A stretch of 64,000 nucleotides of DNA from an uncultured Salinimicrobium sp. (lineage in GTDB: Bacteria; Bacteroidota; Bacteroidia; Flavobacteriales; Flavobacteriaceae). This document shows, in pieces, positions 17,292 to 26,052 of this stretch (positions are counted from its first letter, which is position 1; every line of letters begins with the position of its first letter). The stretch covers positions 186,001 to 250,000 of the forward strand of contig CAMPKA010000001.1 in NCBI GenBank assembly GCA_946887075.1, read 5' to 3'. The notes below the pieces were generated by a model. The model was not told the DNA's origin. It saw only the letters and a program-made list of their open reading frames with translations, and ran no database searches. The position numbers were made by a program, and so were the translations under genes.

Positions 17292-20267
17292 TTATTCAAC
17301 CAGAATGCGCTCCACCCTGCCCTCTTCTCTTGTTCCCATCCGCACGAGATAAACTCCCGAGGCAACATGTGACATATCGAACTCGTAAAAGTATCCGCCA
17401 GGTAACTTGTCCACCCTGTTTTCAATGAGCTTTTGCCCCCTGATATCATAGACGGAAATCCAGAGGAAATCCTGATAAGGAGTTGTCAAATGAGCCTGAA
17501 AAAAATCCTCACTTGGGGAGGTCACGATCAGTTCCGCCTGCTGCAGGACGGATTCTTCGAGACTGCTCTCAATGATCACAGAATAATCATGTGTGGTACC
17601 GTATTCCATGACACTACAGGGATCGTTAAGGCTACCGGAATATTGTGGGGAGACATCGCCTCCCCTGACGCGCATCAGATGCTCTCCCAGGGGTGCATCA
17701 TCGGGAATATCAAAAGGAAAAGTGAGTACCATTCCGGAAGCCCTGATAAGTTCTGAGTCGATGATCAATTCATCAGACTCAAAAACGGCATTATCATTAA
17801 AATCGATCCAAATGGAAAAGCGGTCCCCGCTGCCTCCTTCGATCCCGACAGTATGGCTGCTGGCTGACCGATCAAGAGTGGTGGAAAACCCGCCGATGAA
17901 ATCGATATATCCATTGGTACAAGGAATGTTCTCATTGACGATCTCTTCAAGGTAGAATGAAAAAATACCATCATTGAAAAGGCAGTTAGATCCCTCCGGG
18001 ATACAATCCATATTAGCGATGATATCAGATTCACTGTCGTTCTCCCTGTCTACATCCCCTTCAAGAAGTGTGGTTACAGTGATCTCGTATGACGTGGGAG
18101 AAGAAAGGTCCACCTGATTTTCGAAAACAAACGACACCTCTTCTCCAAACTCTACGGTTTTGTCGAAGGTCTCTATCACCATTTCCCCTCCATTTATGGA
18201 ATAGCCTATAGGAAAATCCTGTTGCGGTACGCCGCCAAAATTTTCCACCGTTACGGCGATCGGCTCGATACCCAGACCTGTACCTGTCTGCGGAGAATGA
18301 ATTTCTGTCACACCTACATCCGTAGGTCGGAGGCTATAGATCGTTTCTTTATAAAAATCATTTGTGAATTCCTGGTCACCCTCCAGATCCGTTTTCGCAT
18401 TGATAAAATGCTCCCCCAGTTCTGACAGGTCCGCCTTGGTGGCGAAAGTATAGCTCGCCTGATCGGTGGGTTGAATCGTTCCAGGAAATGTTTCCCGGAC
18501 AATTGTTCCGCCATCAAGGGCATACCACAACTCAAACCCTGTCTGAGGCACCGCACCATAATTTCGAATTACCACAGTCACCGTTTCATTTTCTCCCAGA
18601 ACTGCTGATTCCGGAGTCAAGATGTCAACTATGCCGATATCGCGGTCGAAAGTCGGGGCAATTTTAAAGGCTCCGAATTTGCTGGCACGAAGACCCTGAT
18701 CGAAATATTCCCCAATAAACCAGAAGGTTTCATCATCAGTGGGATCCAAAGAAAGGTGGGAATAGTCACCGTACCTCCCCTTGTCGGAAATACTGTTTCC
18801 CTCCACGATAAACTCCTCCTGAAGCGTCATAATTCCAGGAGGATCGTTGGCGTAGCGGCCGGTGTATTTGAGGGATGCGTAAATCTTATGCTCTTCGTTG
18901 TCATTCATGATCGTAAAACCCAGTCCGATGTTACCGTGTTTGTCTATCCCGATACTTCCACACCAACGATCGCTGAAATCCGGAGCGTAAGTTCCCTCCT
19001 GATACACTTCCCAGGGGGCCCCGAAATCCTCCTGCCTCAACTCATACCACCTTATCCCGGCATGTTCGACGAATCCCGGGTCCACATCTACCACAAAGTT
19101 GAAAACCGCCGCATTATGTCCATCGAAACTCCTAAAATGGGCGGGATACATGATGGCTCCCTGTAATGCATCGAGATCTACACCATCGTCAGGCTGGGAA
19201 AGGTTAAGTTGAGAACCTCCGTCGAAGACGGAATGGAAAGGTGTCACTCCCTGATCAGGACCGAGGCGCTGAGAGAGAACTATCGTGGTGGCCTCAGGAT
19301 TGTCCCAATTAACATTGACCAGCCAGATCTTGAGATGATCCTGGTTGACTCCGGCCCACGAATCATCCTGAAAATACACAATAGGGGCATTTCCAGGTGG
19401 AGGTAAAGCTTCCCCTAAGGGTAGGAATCCAGCCGGGGAGTAGAACTGGTTGATCTCAAGACCCGGTAGTGGCAGGCCGACGTATCGGGCTGGCTCTCCG
19501 ACGACCATCTTATCCCGTTCCAGGACATAAATCACCTCCCCCTGGTAATCCGGGCTATTGTTATCCCCCGGCCCGAGGATGGGTTTGGTCACCTTGTTGG
19601 TGGTGACATAATACCCATCCCCCCAGATGTAAAACTTTGGATAATCCGGGAAGGATCCCGTTTCGAACCTATAGGTGTACCACCCATCCGTGACCGGATT
19701 TGGACCCTGGGAAATCGCGACCAGAAGACTATTGGGGGTATGGCTGTACTGGGTGATCAGAAATCGGTCCGCAAACTGGTCGTACATCACGATCGGATCT
19801 CCGAAATTTTCCCCTTGGAACTCTCCGCCGAGAGTAGAAAGATCTGCCAGGGGAGATAATAGATTTCCCTCCTTGTCATAAATGGCGAAGGCTGAGTTGA
19901 CTGCAACTACATAATGATTAGGACCTACGGCCCCTGTAGGGTCGGTGGGAACGTGTCCAGTGGTAAGGGCATCGGCGACGAAAATGGGAGATTTTATTTC
20001 TGCAACACCCATTTCTGATTGAAGTGCAGCATCAAGATACCTCGGATATCCCTTTCCCGGTACAACCTGATTGGCATGCTGTTCCTTGGGATTAGGAAAA
20101 TCATCATAGATTTCGGGGCGGATAATTTCCCGAGTGGAAAGTGGTGCTACCCGGTTGGGCACTGTGCGACCTGAAAGAACAGGGCCTGCTGAGGATCCGA
20201 CCTGGCCAAGAAGACCAGGAACACAGAGATTCAGAACCAGGAAAAGCAAAAGGTATTTTTTTACCAT
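17292..20267 (-). CDS. large secreted protein with CARDB-like and GEVED domains and T9SS sorting signal
   Basis: 991-residue exported protein. Signal peptide 1-21. Residues about 90-520 form a beta-rich region of propeller type (GPNHYVVAVNSAFAIYDKEG, FADRFLITQYS). Two CARDB-like domains follow at about 545-650 and 655-760 (VTVVIRNYGAVPQTGFE and IAVTVENFGGVPQQDFP are visibly related). A GEVED-type domain lies near 805-900 (FSIWIDFNDNAVFESDEL). The last 75 residues are a type A T9SS sorting domain ending in GVYLVRMG...ILVE. It is therefore delivered to the cell surface or medium. The activity is unknown; the domain set suggests adhesion or carbohydrate binding. Confidence 0.88.
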   Translation of the reverse strand: MVKKYLLLFLVLNLCVPGLLGQVGSSAGPVLSGRTVPNRVAPLSTREIIRPEIYDDFPNPKEQHANQVVPGKGYPRYLDAALQSEMGVAEIKSPIFVADALTTGHVPTDPTGAVGPNHYVVAVNSAFAIYDKEGNLLSPLADLSTLGGEFQGENFGDPIVMYDQFADRFLITQYSHTPNSLLVAISQGPNPVTDGWYTYRFETGSFPDYPKFYIWGDGYYVTTNKVTKPILGPGDNNSPDYQGEVIYVLERDKMVVGEPARYVGLPLPGLEINQFYSPAGFLPLGEALPPPGNAPIVYFQDDSWAGVNQDHLKIWLVNVNWDNPEATTIVLSQRLGPDQGVTPFHSVFDGGSQLNLSQPDDGVDLDALQGAIMYPAHFRSFDGHNAAVFNFVVDVDPGFVEHAGIRWYELRQEDFGAPWEVYQEGTYAPDFSDRWCGSIGIDKHGNIGLGFTIMNDNEEHKIYASLKYTGRYANDPPGIMTLQEEFIVEGNSISDKGRYGDYSHLSLDPTDDETFWFIGEYFDQGLRASKFGAFKIAPTFDRDIGIVDILTPESAVLGENETVTVVIRNYGAVPQTGFELWYALDGGTIVRETFPGTIQPTDQASYTFATKADLSELGEHFINAKTDLEGDQEFTNDFYKETIYSLRPTDVGVTEIHSPQTGTGLGIEPIAVTVENFGGVPQQDFPIGYSINGGEMVIETFDKTVEFGEEVSFVFENQVDLSSPTSYEITVTTLLEGDVDRENDSESDIIANMDCIPEGSNCLFNDGIFSFYLEEIVNENIPCTNGYIDFIGGFSTTLDRSASSHTVGIEGGSGDRFSIWIDFNDNAVFESDELIIDSELIRASGMVLTFPFDIPDDAPLGEHLMRVRGGDVSPQYSGSLNDPCSVMEYGTTHDYSVIIESSLEESVLQQAELIVTSPSEDFFQAHLTTPYQDFLWISVYDIRGQKLIENRVDKLPGGYFYEFDMSHVASGVYLVRMGTREEGRVERILVE

Positions 20268-20380
20268 ATACCCGTGGATTTATCAGCTTAAATTTACAGA
20301 ATTCAGCCAGATGAACCTCCGGAATCAGGAGAATTCCTGCTCCAGGAAACCGCTTTTAACCCTTTTTGTGAGGATTTTAC

Positions 20381-21919
20381 CTACTTTTTCAACCAACCTC
20401 TGAAGTCGATCTCCGCGGCAATTATTTCCTTTAATTCTGAGATATCTACCCGTTTTTGATCCATACTATCCCGGTATCTCAATGTAACGCTGCGATTTTC
20501 CAGGGTTTCATGATCGACGGTGATACAAAATGGGGTACCTGCAGCATCCTGCCTTCGATACCGTCTGCCGATAGCATCCTTTTCATCGTACTGTACCCTA
20601 AAATCCCATTTCAAGTCGTCCACGATTTCCCGGGCCAGTTCAGGAAGCCCATCCTTCTTGACAAGGGGAAGTATTGCGGCCTTCACCGGAGCCAGAACCG
20701 CGGGCAATTTAAGCAGGGTCCTAGTGCTGCCGTCCGGAAGTTCCTCCTCAAGAAGAGAAGCCGATAAGACAGCCAGGAACATTCTATCCAGGCCTATAGA
20801 AGTTTCGATGACATAGGGTATGTAATTTTCCTTCAGATCGGGATCGTAGAATCGCAGCTTCTTTCCAGAATGTTCCTCATGCGCCCGAAGATCGAAATCC
20901 GTACGGGAATGGATGCCCTCAAGCTCCTTAAAGCCAAAGGGATAATCAAATTCTATATCCGCCGCAGCATTTGCGTAATGCGCCAGCTTTTCATGGTCGT
21001 GGAAACGATAATGATGTTCCCCCAGGCCAAGGGAAAGATGCCATTGAAGTCGGCGTTCCTTCCAGTGCTCGTACCACTTGAGCTCTTCCCCGGGACGCAC
21101 GAAATATTGCATTTCCATTTGTTCGAATTCCCGCATCCTGAAGATAAACTGCCGCGCGACAATCTCGTTTCTGAAAGCTTTTCCGGTCTGAGCTATCCCG
21201 AAGGGAATCTTGAGTCGACCGGTCTTTTGAACATTGGAGAAATTCACAAAGATTCCCTGCGCTGTCTCAGGCCTTAAATAAAGATCGGAGGCCTTCTCTG
21301 ATGATGCTCCGAGTTTGGTCCCGAACATCAGATTAAACTGCCTGACCTCAGTCCAGTTTCTGGAACCTGTTTCAGGATCGGCGATTCCCAGTTCATCGAT
21401 CAATGCCCGTACATCCTGAAGATCCTCCCTGGTCAAGGAGGCTGCCAAACGTTCCAAAACCGTCTTCCGTTCTTCCAGATACCTTAAAACTCTTTCGTTG
21501 GTGTTGACAAACTGCTCCTCATCAAATCGCTCCCCAAATCTCTTACGTGCCTTCTCTGTTTCCTTCTGTGCTTTCTGAAGGAGCTTTTCGGCATAATCCT
21601 CTACCAGGACATCCGCTCTGTATCTCTTTTTCGAATCCTTGTTGTCGATAAGAGGATCGTTGAAGGCATCCACATGGCCCGAAGCCTTCCACGTGGTGGG
21701 ATGCATGAGAATCGCCGCATCTATCCCCACGATCTCCTGGTTTAGCTGCACCATGCTTTTCCACCAGTAGTCTCTGATATTCCTTTTGAGCTCCGCACCG
21801 TTCTGACCATAGTCATAGACAGCACTCAACCCATCGTATATTTCACTAGATGCGAAGATATATCCATACTCTTTCGCATGAGAAATGATGTTTTTAAAAT
21901 GATCCTCTTGTTTTGCCAT
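20381..21919 (-). CDS. glyS: glycine--tRNA ligase
   Basis: Single-chain (alpha2 type) class II glycyl-tRNA synthetase, 512 residues. It begins MAKQEDHFKNIISHAKEYG and contains YGQNGAELKRNIRDYWWK. Class II motif 2 appears around FRNEIVARQFIFRMREFEQMEMQYF and motif 3 near SIGLDRMF. The C-terminal anticodon-binding domain includes VQYDEKDAIGRRYRRQDAAGTPFC. It is cytoplasmic and essential. A terminator just upstream isolates it from the coiled-coil gene. Confidence 0.98.
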   Translation of the reverse strand: MAKQEDHFKNIISHAKEYGYIFASSEIYDGLSAVYDYGQNGAELKRNIRDYWWKSMVQLNQEIVGIDAAILMHPTTWKASGHVDAFNDPLIDNKDSKKRYRADVLVEDYAEKLLQKAQKETEKARKRFGERFDEEQFVNTNERVLRYLEERKTVLERLAASLTREDLQDVRALIDELGIADPETGSRNWTEVRQFNLMFGTKLGASSEKASDLYLRPETAQGIFVNFSNVQKTGRLKIPFGIAQTGKAFRNEIVARQFIFRMREFEQMEMQYFVRPGEELKWYEHWKERRLQWHLSLGLGEHHYRFHDHEKLAHYANAAADIEFDYPFGFKELEGIHSRTDFDLRAHEEHSGKKLRFYDPDLKENYIPYVIETSIGLDRMFLAVLSASLLEEELPDGSTRTLLKLPAVLAPVKAAILPLVKKDGLPELAREIVDDLKWDFRVQYDEKDAIGRRYRRQDAAGTPFCITVDHETLENRSVTLRYRDSMDQKRVDISELKEIIAAEIDFRGWLKK

Positions 21920-21936
21920 GCCGCAAAAATAGAAAA

Positions 21937-21964
21937 ACCGCCCCGATTCTATGGCCGGGGCGGT
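21937..21964 (-). terminator. terminator after the coiled-coil membrane protein gene
   Basis: A 9-bp GC-rich stem (ACCGCCCCG at 21937-21945 pairs with CGGGGCGGT at 21956-21964) has a 10-nt loop. On the minus strand it is followed by TTTTTC. It lies between the coiled-coil gene and glyS and should end transcripts of the former. Confidence 0.85.
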
Positions 21965-21985
21965 GTATTTAAATGTCTGAAAGAC

Positions 21986-22867
21986 CTACCTTAAACTAAA
22001 AGTGGTGGTGCCAATCAGGTCTGGCCCATTGAAAACCAATACTTTATAACTTCCTTCGATCAATCGTTCCTCTATGGTGTTGGCAAGAATGCAGACATCA
22101 AGTTCCTCATTCTCGTAAAATACCTTGGTGGCAGCACTGTATACCATAACCCCACCTTCATGTTGTACGGCAATCTGATCCCCCACAAGATTATTTTCAG
22201 GATTGTAAACCTGGACGTAGATCTCCTTTTCCCCGGGCTCGGCCAGGGCATTGGGAGTAATTGTAAAGCAGGTTCTGATTTTGTCTACTCGCCGCGTCCG
22301 GTCGTTCTCCACAAGTCGTCCGCTATTCCTTTCGATGACCCCTTCCCCTCTGAGGTTGCTGACCTTAAGCTGAGCAGCCTGGTCGATTTTGGTAGACATT
22401 TTCTGGGTCTGGACCTGAAGGGAATCCGAGAGTCGTGTTCGCTCCAGGAGAACATTGTTCGTACTGTCGATCTCGGTGATCAGTCGCTGATTTTGATTGC
22501 TGAGACTATCGACAACTCTAAAGAGCTGTTCCTTCTCCGCCTTCAAGTTGCTCACTTCCTGTCTGTACCGGGAAATCAAAGCCAAACTAGCCTCCATTTC
22601 CTGTACCGAATCCCTCAGCGTTACGATACGTTCCCTTGCCGCAGTCAACTCCTCATCTAGACCCTCATTTTCCGCAATGGCCTCGTCATATTTGACGATA
22701 AGGTCATTGAGTTCCTTTTCGATCACCGCCTTCTCACGCTCAAGAAGCTCTTGATTCTCCTTCTCTTCGTTATAAAATTTGATCGTGTAAATCCCCAATG
22801 CAATCAAGGCCACCGCAAGGACCCCGGTCAGGATCTTAAGCGCCTTGTTACTTTTATGTTCAGTCAT
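21986..22867 (-). CDS. membrane-anchored coiled-coil protein of unknown function
   Basis: 293 residues. A single membrane segment lies at about 10-27 with the N-terminus probably inside. A long heptad-rich coiled coil (about 30-165) follows, then a compact beta-rich C-terminal domain (about 195-293) beginning RTCFTITPNALAEPGEKEIYV. I recognise no family. The shape, with coiled coil and end domain outside the inner membrane, suggests a structural or scaffold role in the periplasm, but this is inference. It has its own terminator and is divergent from an Ig-like lipoprotein gene. Confidence 0.75.
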   Translation of the reverse strand: MTEHKSNKALKILTGVLAVALIALGIYTIKFYNEEKENQELLEREKAVIEKELNDLIVKYDEAIAENEGLDEELTAARERIVTLRDSVQEMEASLALISRYRQEVSNLKAEKEQLFRVVDSLSNQNQRLITEIDSTNNVLLERTRLSDSLQVQTQKMSTKIDQAAQLKVSNLRGEGVIERNSGRLVENDRTRRVDKIRTCFTITPNALAEPGEKEIYVQVYNPENNLVGDQIAVQHEGGVMVYSAATKVFYENEELDVCILANTIEERLIEGSYKVLVFNGPDLIGTTTFSLR

Positions 22868-23050
22868 AATACCTTCGTTTTGTGGTTTTATAATGTAAAT
22901 TTATAGATTTTAACATAGGTATCGGCGGTTGGTTAACAAATCTTTCACGGTTTTTTCAATGCCTTCCGGCTCAGGTTTCTTAGGCAGGTCCCGAGGAATC
23001 CAAAGCTGCTGCTTTTCAGGAAATTCGTTTCTTTGCACAAAACTTCCTCT

Positions 23051-24658
23051 ATGAAACGATCGGCAATGATCCTGTTCCTTGTTGTCCTGCTGTCGGTTTT
23101 TACCGGTTGTGCCAAGCGAGGAACACCGGAAGGAGGTCCTGTTGATGAAGCACCCCCCGTATTCATCCGTGCCAGACCAGAGAATTTCTCAACTAATTTC
23201 GACGCAAGAGAAATTAGGATTTACTTTGATGAATTTGTCAAGGTCACAGATCCCCAGCGACAGATCATCATATCCCCACCCATGGATCCCCGTCCTGAAA
23301 TCACACCCTTGGGAACAGCCAGCAAAAGTATCAGGATCCGAATTCAGGACACCTTACAACCCAATACCACCTATACAGTTAATTTCGGTAGGAGCATCGT
23401 AGACAATAATGAAGGCAATCCCCTGGAGTTTTTCACCTATGCCTTTTCAACCGGAAGCTATATCGACTCCCTGACCGTTACAGGGCGGGTGTCGGATGCG
23501 CTATTAAAACTTCCTGATCCATATATCTCCGTAATGCTCTATGAGGTGAACTCCACGTACAATGACTCTGTCGTTTATAATGAGGTTCCGCGTTACGTCA
23601 CGAACACCCTTGACAGCGCGACCACTTTCCAACTAAAAAATCTCAAGGAAGGCACCTACCAGATGGTGGGGATGCGTGATATCAACAACAATTACCGGTT
23701 TGATCCGGAAACCGATAAGATCGCATTCCGGGGCGACTATATCACGCTTCCCACAGAAGAGGTTTTTGACCTGATCCTTTTTCGCGAAGTCGTCTCGGGG
23801 AAATTCAACAAACCTCAGTTAAAGGCTCAGCAGCACCTCATATTCGGTTACCAGGGAGAGGTCAGTCCGGACAGTCTCCAAATTGAACTCCAAAATCGTC
23901 CGCCGGAATACCAGGCGGTTTTTACACAGGATCGGGAAAAAGACACTTTGCATTATTGGTACAAACCGGCTCTTGAAAGAGACAGTTTGGTATTCGAGGT
24001 TACAACGCCCTACTACAGCGACACCCTGGTAACCAGGCTTCGGGAAAGCGACGCTGATTCCCTTGAATTTTCCTTTTCCCCCTCGGGGGCTGTGAATTTT
24101 GACCAGGAGATCTATGTCCTGCCGTCGATTCCCCTTGTCGAGGTTGATTCCACACGTTTGCGGATCACAGATAAGGATACGGTGAAGGTCCCTTTTGAGG
24201 GACATTACGAACTTTGGGAGAATCGCTATGTACTGAACTTCAACCGTGGAGAAGACCAGACTTACGATATCCTGGCCCTTCCGGGGGCATTTACCGATTT
24301 TTTCGGCAATGTCAATGATACGCTTCGAGGTCAGTTCCGGACTCTGAGCTATTCGGACTACGGAAATCTGAATATCACCTTGGGAAATGTGGAGGATTTC
24401 CCGGTAATCCTTCAGCTGACGGATAAGGAAGGAAAGATTATAGCTGAAACCTACAGTACGGGAGAGACCACTCTTGATTTCCGGCATATCAAGCCGGGAA
24501 CCTACTTCCTGCGCCTGGTCTATGATCGCAATAGCAATAGAGAATGGGATACGGGAAGTTTTCTCCAGAGGAGGCAACCAGAAGAGGTAGTGTATTTCCC
24601 TGACCCTATTGAGGTGAGGGCCAACTGGGACATTACTCAGGGTTTTATCCTAGAGTAA
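23051..24658 (+). CDS. Ig-like domain (Big_5 type) lipoprotein
   Basis: 535 residues beginning MKRSAMILFLVVLLSVFTGC, a lipoprotein signal with Cys20 followed by AKRGTPEGGPVDEAPP. Residues about 32-125 match the bacterial Ig-like Big_5 pattern (PENFSTNFDAREIRIYFDEFV, LQPNTTYTVNFG). The rest is beta-rich and ends in a domain with YDRNSNREWDTG. The family is common in Flavobacteriaceae and its role is unknown. An in-frame Met six codons earlier gives a weaker signal peptide. It overlaps the converging amidase gene by 14 bp. Confidence 0.82.
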   Translation: MKRSAMILFLVVLLSVFTGCAKRGTPEGGPVDEAPPVFIRARPENFSTNFDAREIRIYFDEFVKVTDPQRQIIISPPMDPRPEITPLGTASKSIRIRIQDTLQPNTTYTVNFGRSIVDNNEGNPLEFFTYAFSTGSYIDSLTVTGRVSDALLKLPDPYISVMLYEVNSTYNDSVVYNEVPRYVTNTLDSATTFQLKNLKEGTYQMVGMRDINNNYRFDPETDKIAFRGDYITLPTEEVFDLILFREVVSGKFNKPQLKAQQHLIFGYQGEVSPDSLQIELQNRPPEYQAVFTQDREKDTLHYWYKPALERDSLVFEVTTPYYSDTLVTRLRESDADSLEFSFSPSGAVNFDQEIYVLPSIPLVEVDSTRLRITDKDTVKVPFEGHYELWENRYVLNFNRGEDQTYDILALPGAFTDFFGNVNDTLRGQFRTLSYSDYGNLNITLGNVEDFPVILQLTDKEGKIIAETYSTGETTLDFRHIKPGTYFLRLVYDRNSNREWDTGSFLQRRQPEEVVYFPDPIEVRANWDITQGFILE

Positions 24659-25424
24659 AGGAATCTGCATCCTGCAGGAACCGGAGCTGATTCCGGAATT
24701 TCTGGAGGTGCTCCTTGGAAAGCGTGGCCCGGGCCAGCATCTGCTTCTGAGGCAGTTCTTCCCAGAGTGGTTTTCCAAGGCAGTCATAAATGGCGGAATG
24801 TCCTGTATATTCAAGATCTTTGCCATCACGACCAACGCGGTTTACCCCTGCACAGTAGCTCATGTTTTCTATCGCCCTTGCCTGAAGCAGAACGTCCCAG
24901 GCTGAAATACGGGTCGAAGGCCAATTGGCAACGTAGACCAGCAGGTCATACTGCTCCGTATTGCGGGACCATACCGGAAAGCGAAGGTCGTAGCATATCA
25001 GCGGGCAGATCCTCCAGCCCTTGTAATCGACAACAAGGCGGTCTTTTCCCCTGGAATAGGTCTCATGTTCTCCAGCAAAGGTGAAAGTATGTCGTTTATC
25101 ATAGGTTTTGAACTGCCCATCCGGATAAACAAAGTACAGCCGGTTATAATAGCTGCCATTTTCGGTGGTGATAATGCTTCCTGTTACAGCCGCATTTTTT
25201 CTGGAGGCCAGTTCGCACATCCACCTGTATGAGGTCCCTTGAGGAGGTTCCGCTAAAGCCTTTGCATTCATCGAAAAACCAGTGGTAAACATTTCAGGGA
25301 GAATGATCAGGTCAACATCTTCGGATCCCTGATCGACAAGGTCCTGAAGAAGCCTGAGATTTCCCTCCCGATCTTCCCATTGAAGGTCAGCCTGGGCAAT
25401 TGCTATTCGTAGGTTATCCGCCAT
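24645..25424 (-). CDS. omega-amidase of the nitrilase superfamily
   Basis: C-N hydrolase, 259 residues from MADNLRIAIAQ. The catalytic Glu-Lys-Cys triad is visible: E in LPEMFTTGFS, K in YDKRHTF, and C in LICYDLRFP. The LICYDLRFPVW context and the length match the YafV/Nit2 omega-amidases, which hydrolyse alpha-ketoglutaramate or alpha-ketosuccinamate. That is the step after glutamine-dependent transamination in methionine salvage. The methionine aminotransferase gene lies 1.6 kb away, which fits. The frame extends 19 codons upstream without family similarity. Its stop overlaps the converging lipoprotein gene. Confidence 0.9.
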   Translation of the reverse strand: MADNLRIAIAQADLQWEDREGNLRLLQDLVDQGSEDVDLIILPEMFTTGFSMNAKALAEPPQGTSYRWMCELASRKNAAVTGSIITTENGSYYNRLYFVYPDGQFKTYDKRHTFTFAGEHETYSRGKDRLVVDYKGWRICPLICYDLRFPVWSRNTEQYDLLVYVANWPSTRISAWDVLLQARAIENMSYCAGVNRVGRDGKDLEYTGHSAIYDCLGKPLWEELPQKQMLARATLSKEHLQKFRNQLRFLQDADSFTLG

Positions 25425-25524
25425 ATGTAAATTTAGAAAAAAAGAATCTGGACCTGCTAAATACTTGTTAAATCCTTGCAATGGCTTCTGACTTTAAATA
25501 GCTTTATTTTTAAAACCATCTGCT

Positions 25525-26052
25525 ATGAATATTCAATCTTTCTTCGAAAAAGATTCCTTCCCCTCCAACACTTCCCGAGGCCTGATCTCCGGATTCATAG
25601 GGGGTTTGGCGGGAGCTGCAATAAAATCCACTGTTGAGCGATTTCTGGATGTCAGAAAGATCGATCAACGCTCCGCTCAAATCAAGGTGATGGACCAATT
25701 TTCCGAGAAACTGCTCGGGTCTCCGATCAAACTGGAGAATGAAGGCATGGTAGAGCAACTCGTTAATGTTCCATTAGGCGGAACGGTGGGAGCCATATAT
25801 GGCTACGGGAAAAGAGACAAGGAACAGGTCAGCATGGTCGACGGGGTAATTCTTGGAGCTACAACCTGGGCCACCACCCATGAAACCAGTCTCCCTATCC
25901 TGGGGTTAGAAAAAAGCCCGACTGAGATCCCGGTCAAGACTCAGTTGCACGAACTCTTCGCCCACATAATTTTTGGCGTGACAACGGAAGTGGTCCGTTC
26001 CTATGTGAATGACAAGCTCAGGGACAGACAAAAAGACCATGGACTGTACTAG
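25525..26052 (+). CDS. YagU/DUF1440-like membrane-associated protein
   Basis: 175 residues. An N-terminal glycine-rich helix (ISGFIGGLAGAAIKSTVE) and later apolar segments (VNVPLGGTVGAIYGYG, GVILGATTWATTHETSLP, AHIIFGVTTEVVRSYV) resemble the DUF1440 family, which includes E. coli YagU. WATTHETSLPILGLEKSP is a good family landmark. YagU has been linked to acid resistance in E. coli; whether that applies here is unknown. It converges on the aminotransferase gene with a 4-bp overlap at the stops. Confidence 0.65.
   Translation: MNIQSFFEKDSFPSNTSRGLISGFIGGLAGAAIKSTVERFLDVRKIDQRSAQIKVMDQFSEKLLGSPIKLENEGMVEQLVNVPLGGTVGAIYGYGKRDKEQVSMVDGVILGATTWATTHETSLPILGLEKSPTEIPVKTQLHELFAHIIFGVTTEVVRSYVNDKLRDRQKDHGLY

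Noticed and set aside
17231..17449. Upstream extension of exonuclease III
   Set aside because: It overlaps the T9SS gene; exonuclease III family sequence begins exactly at 17230.
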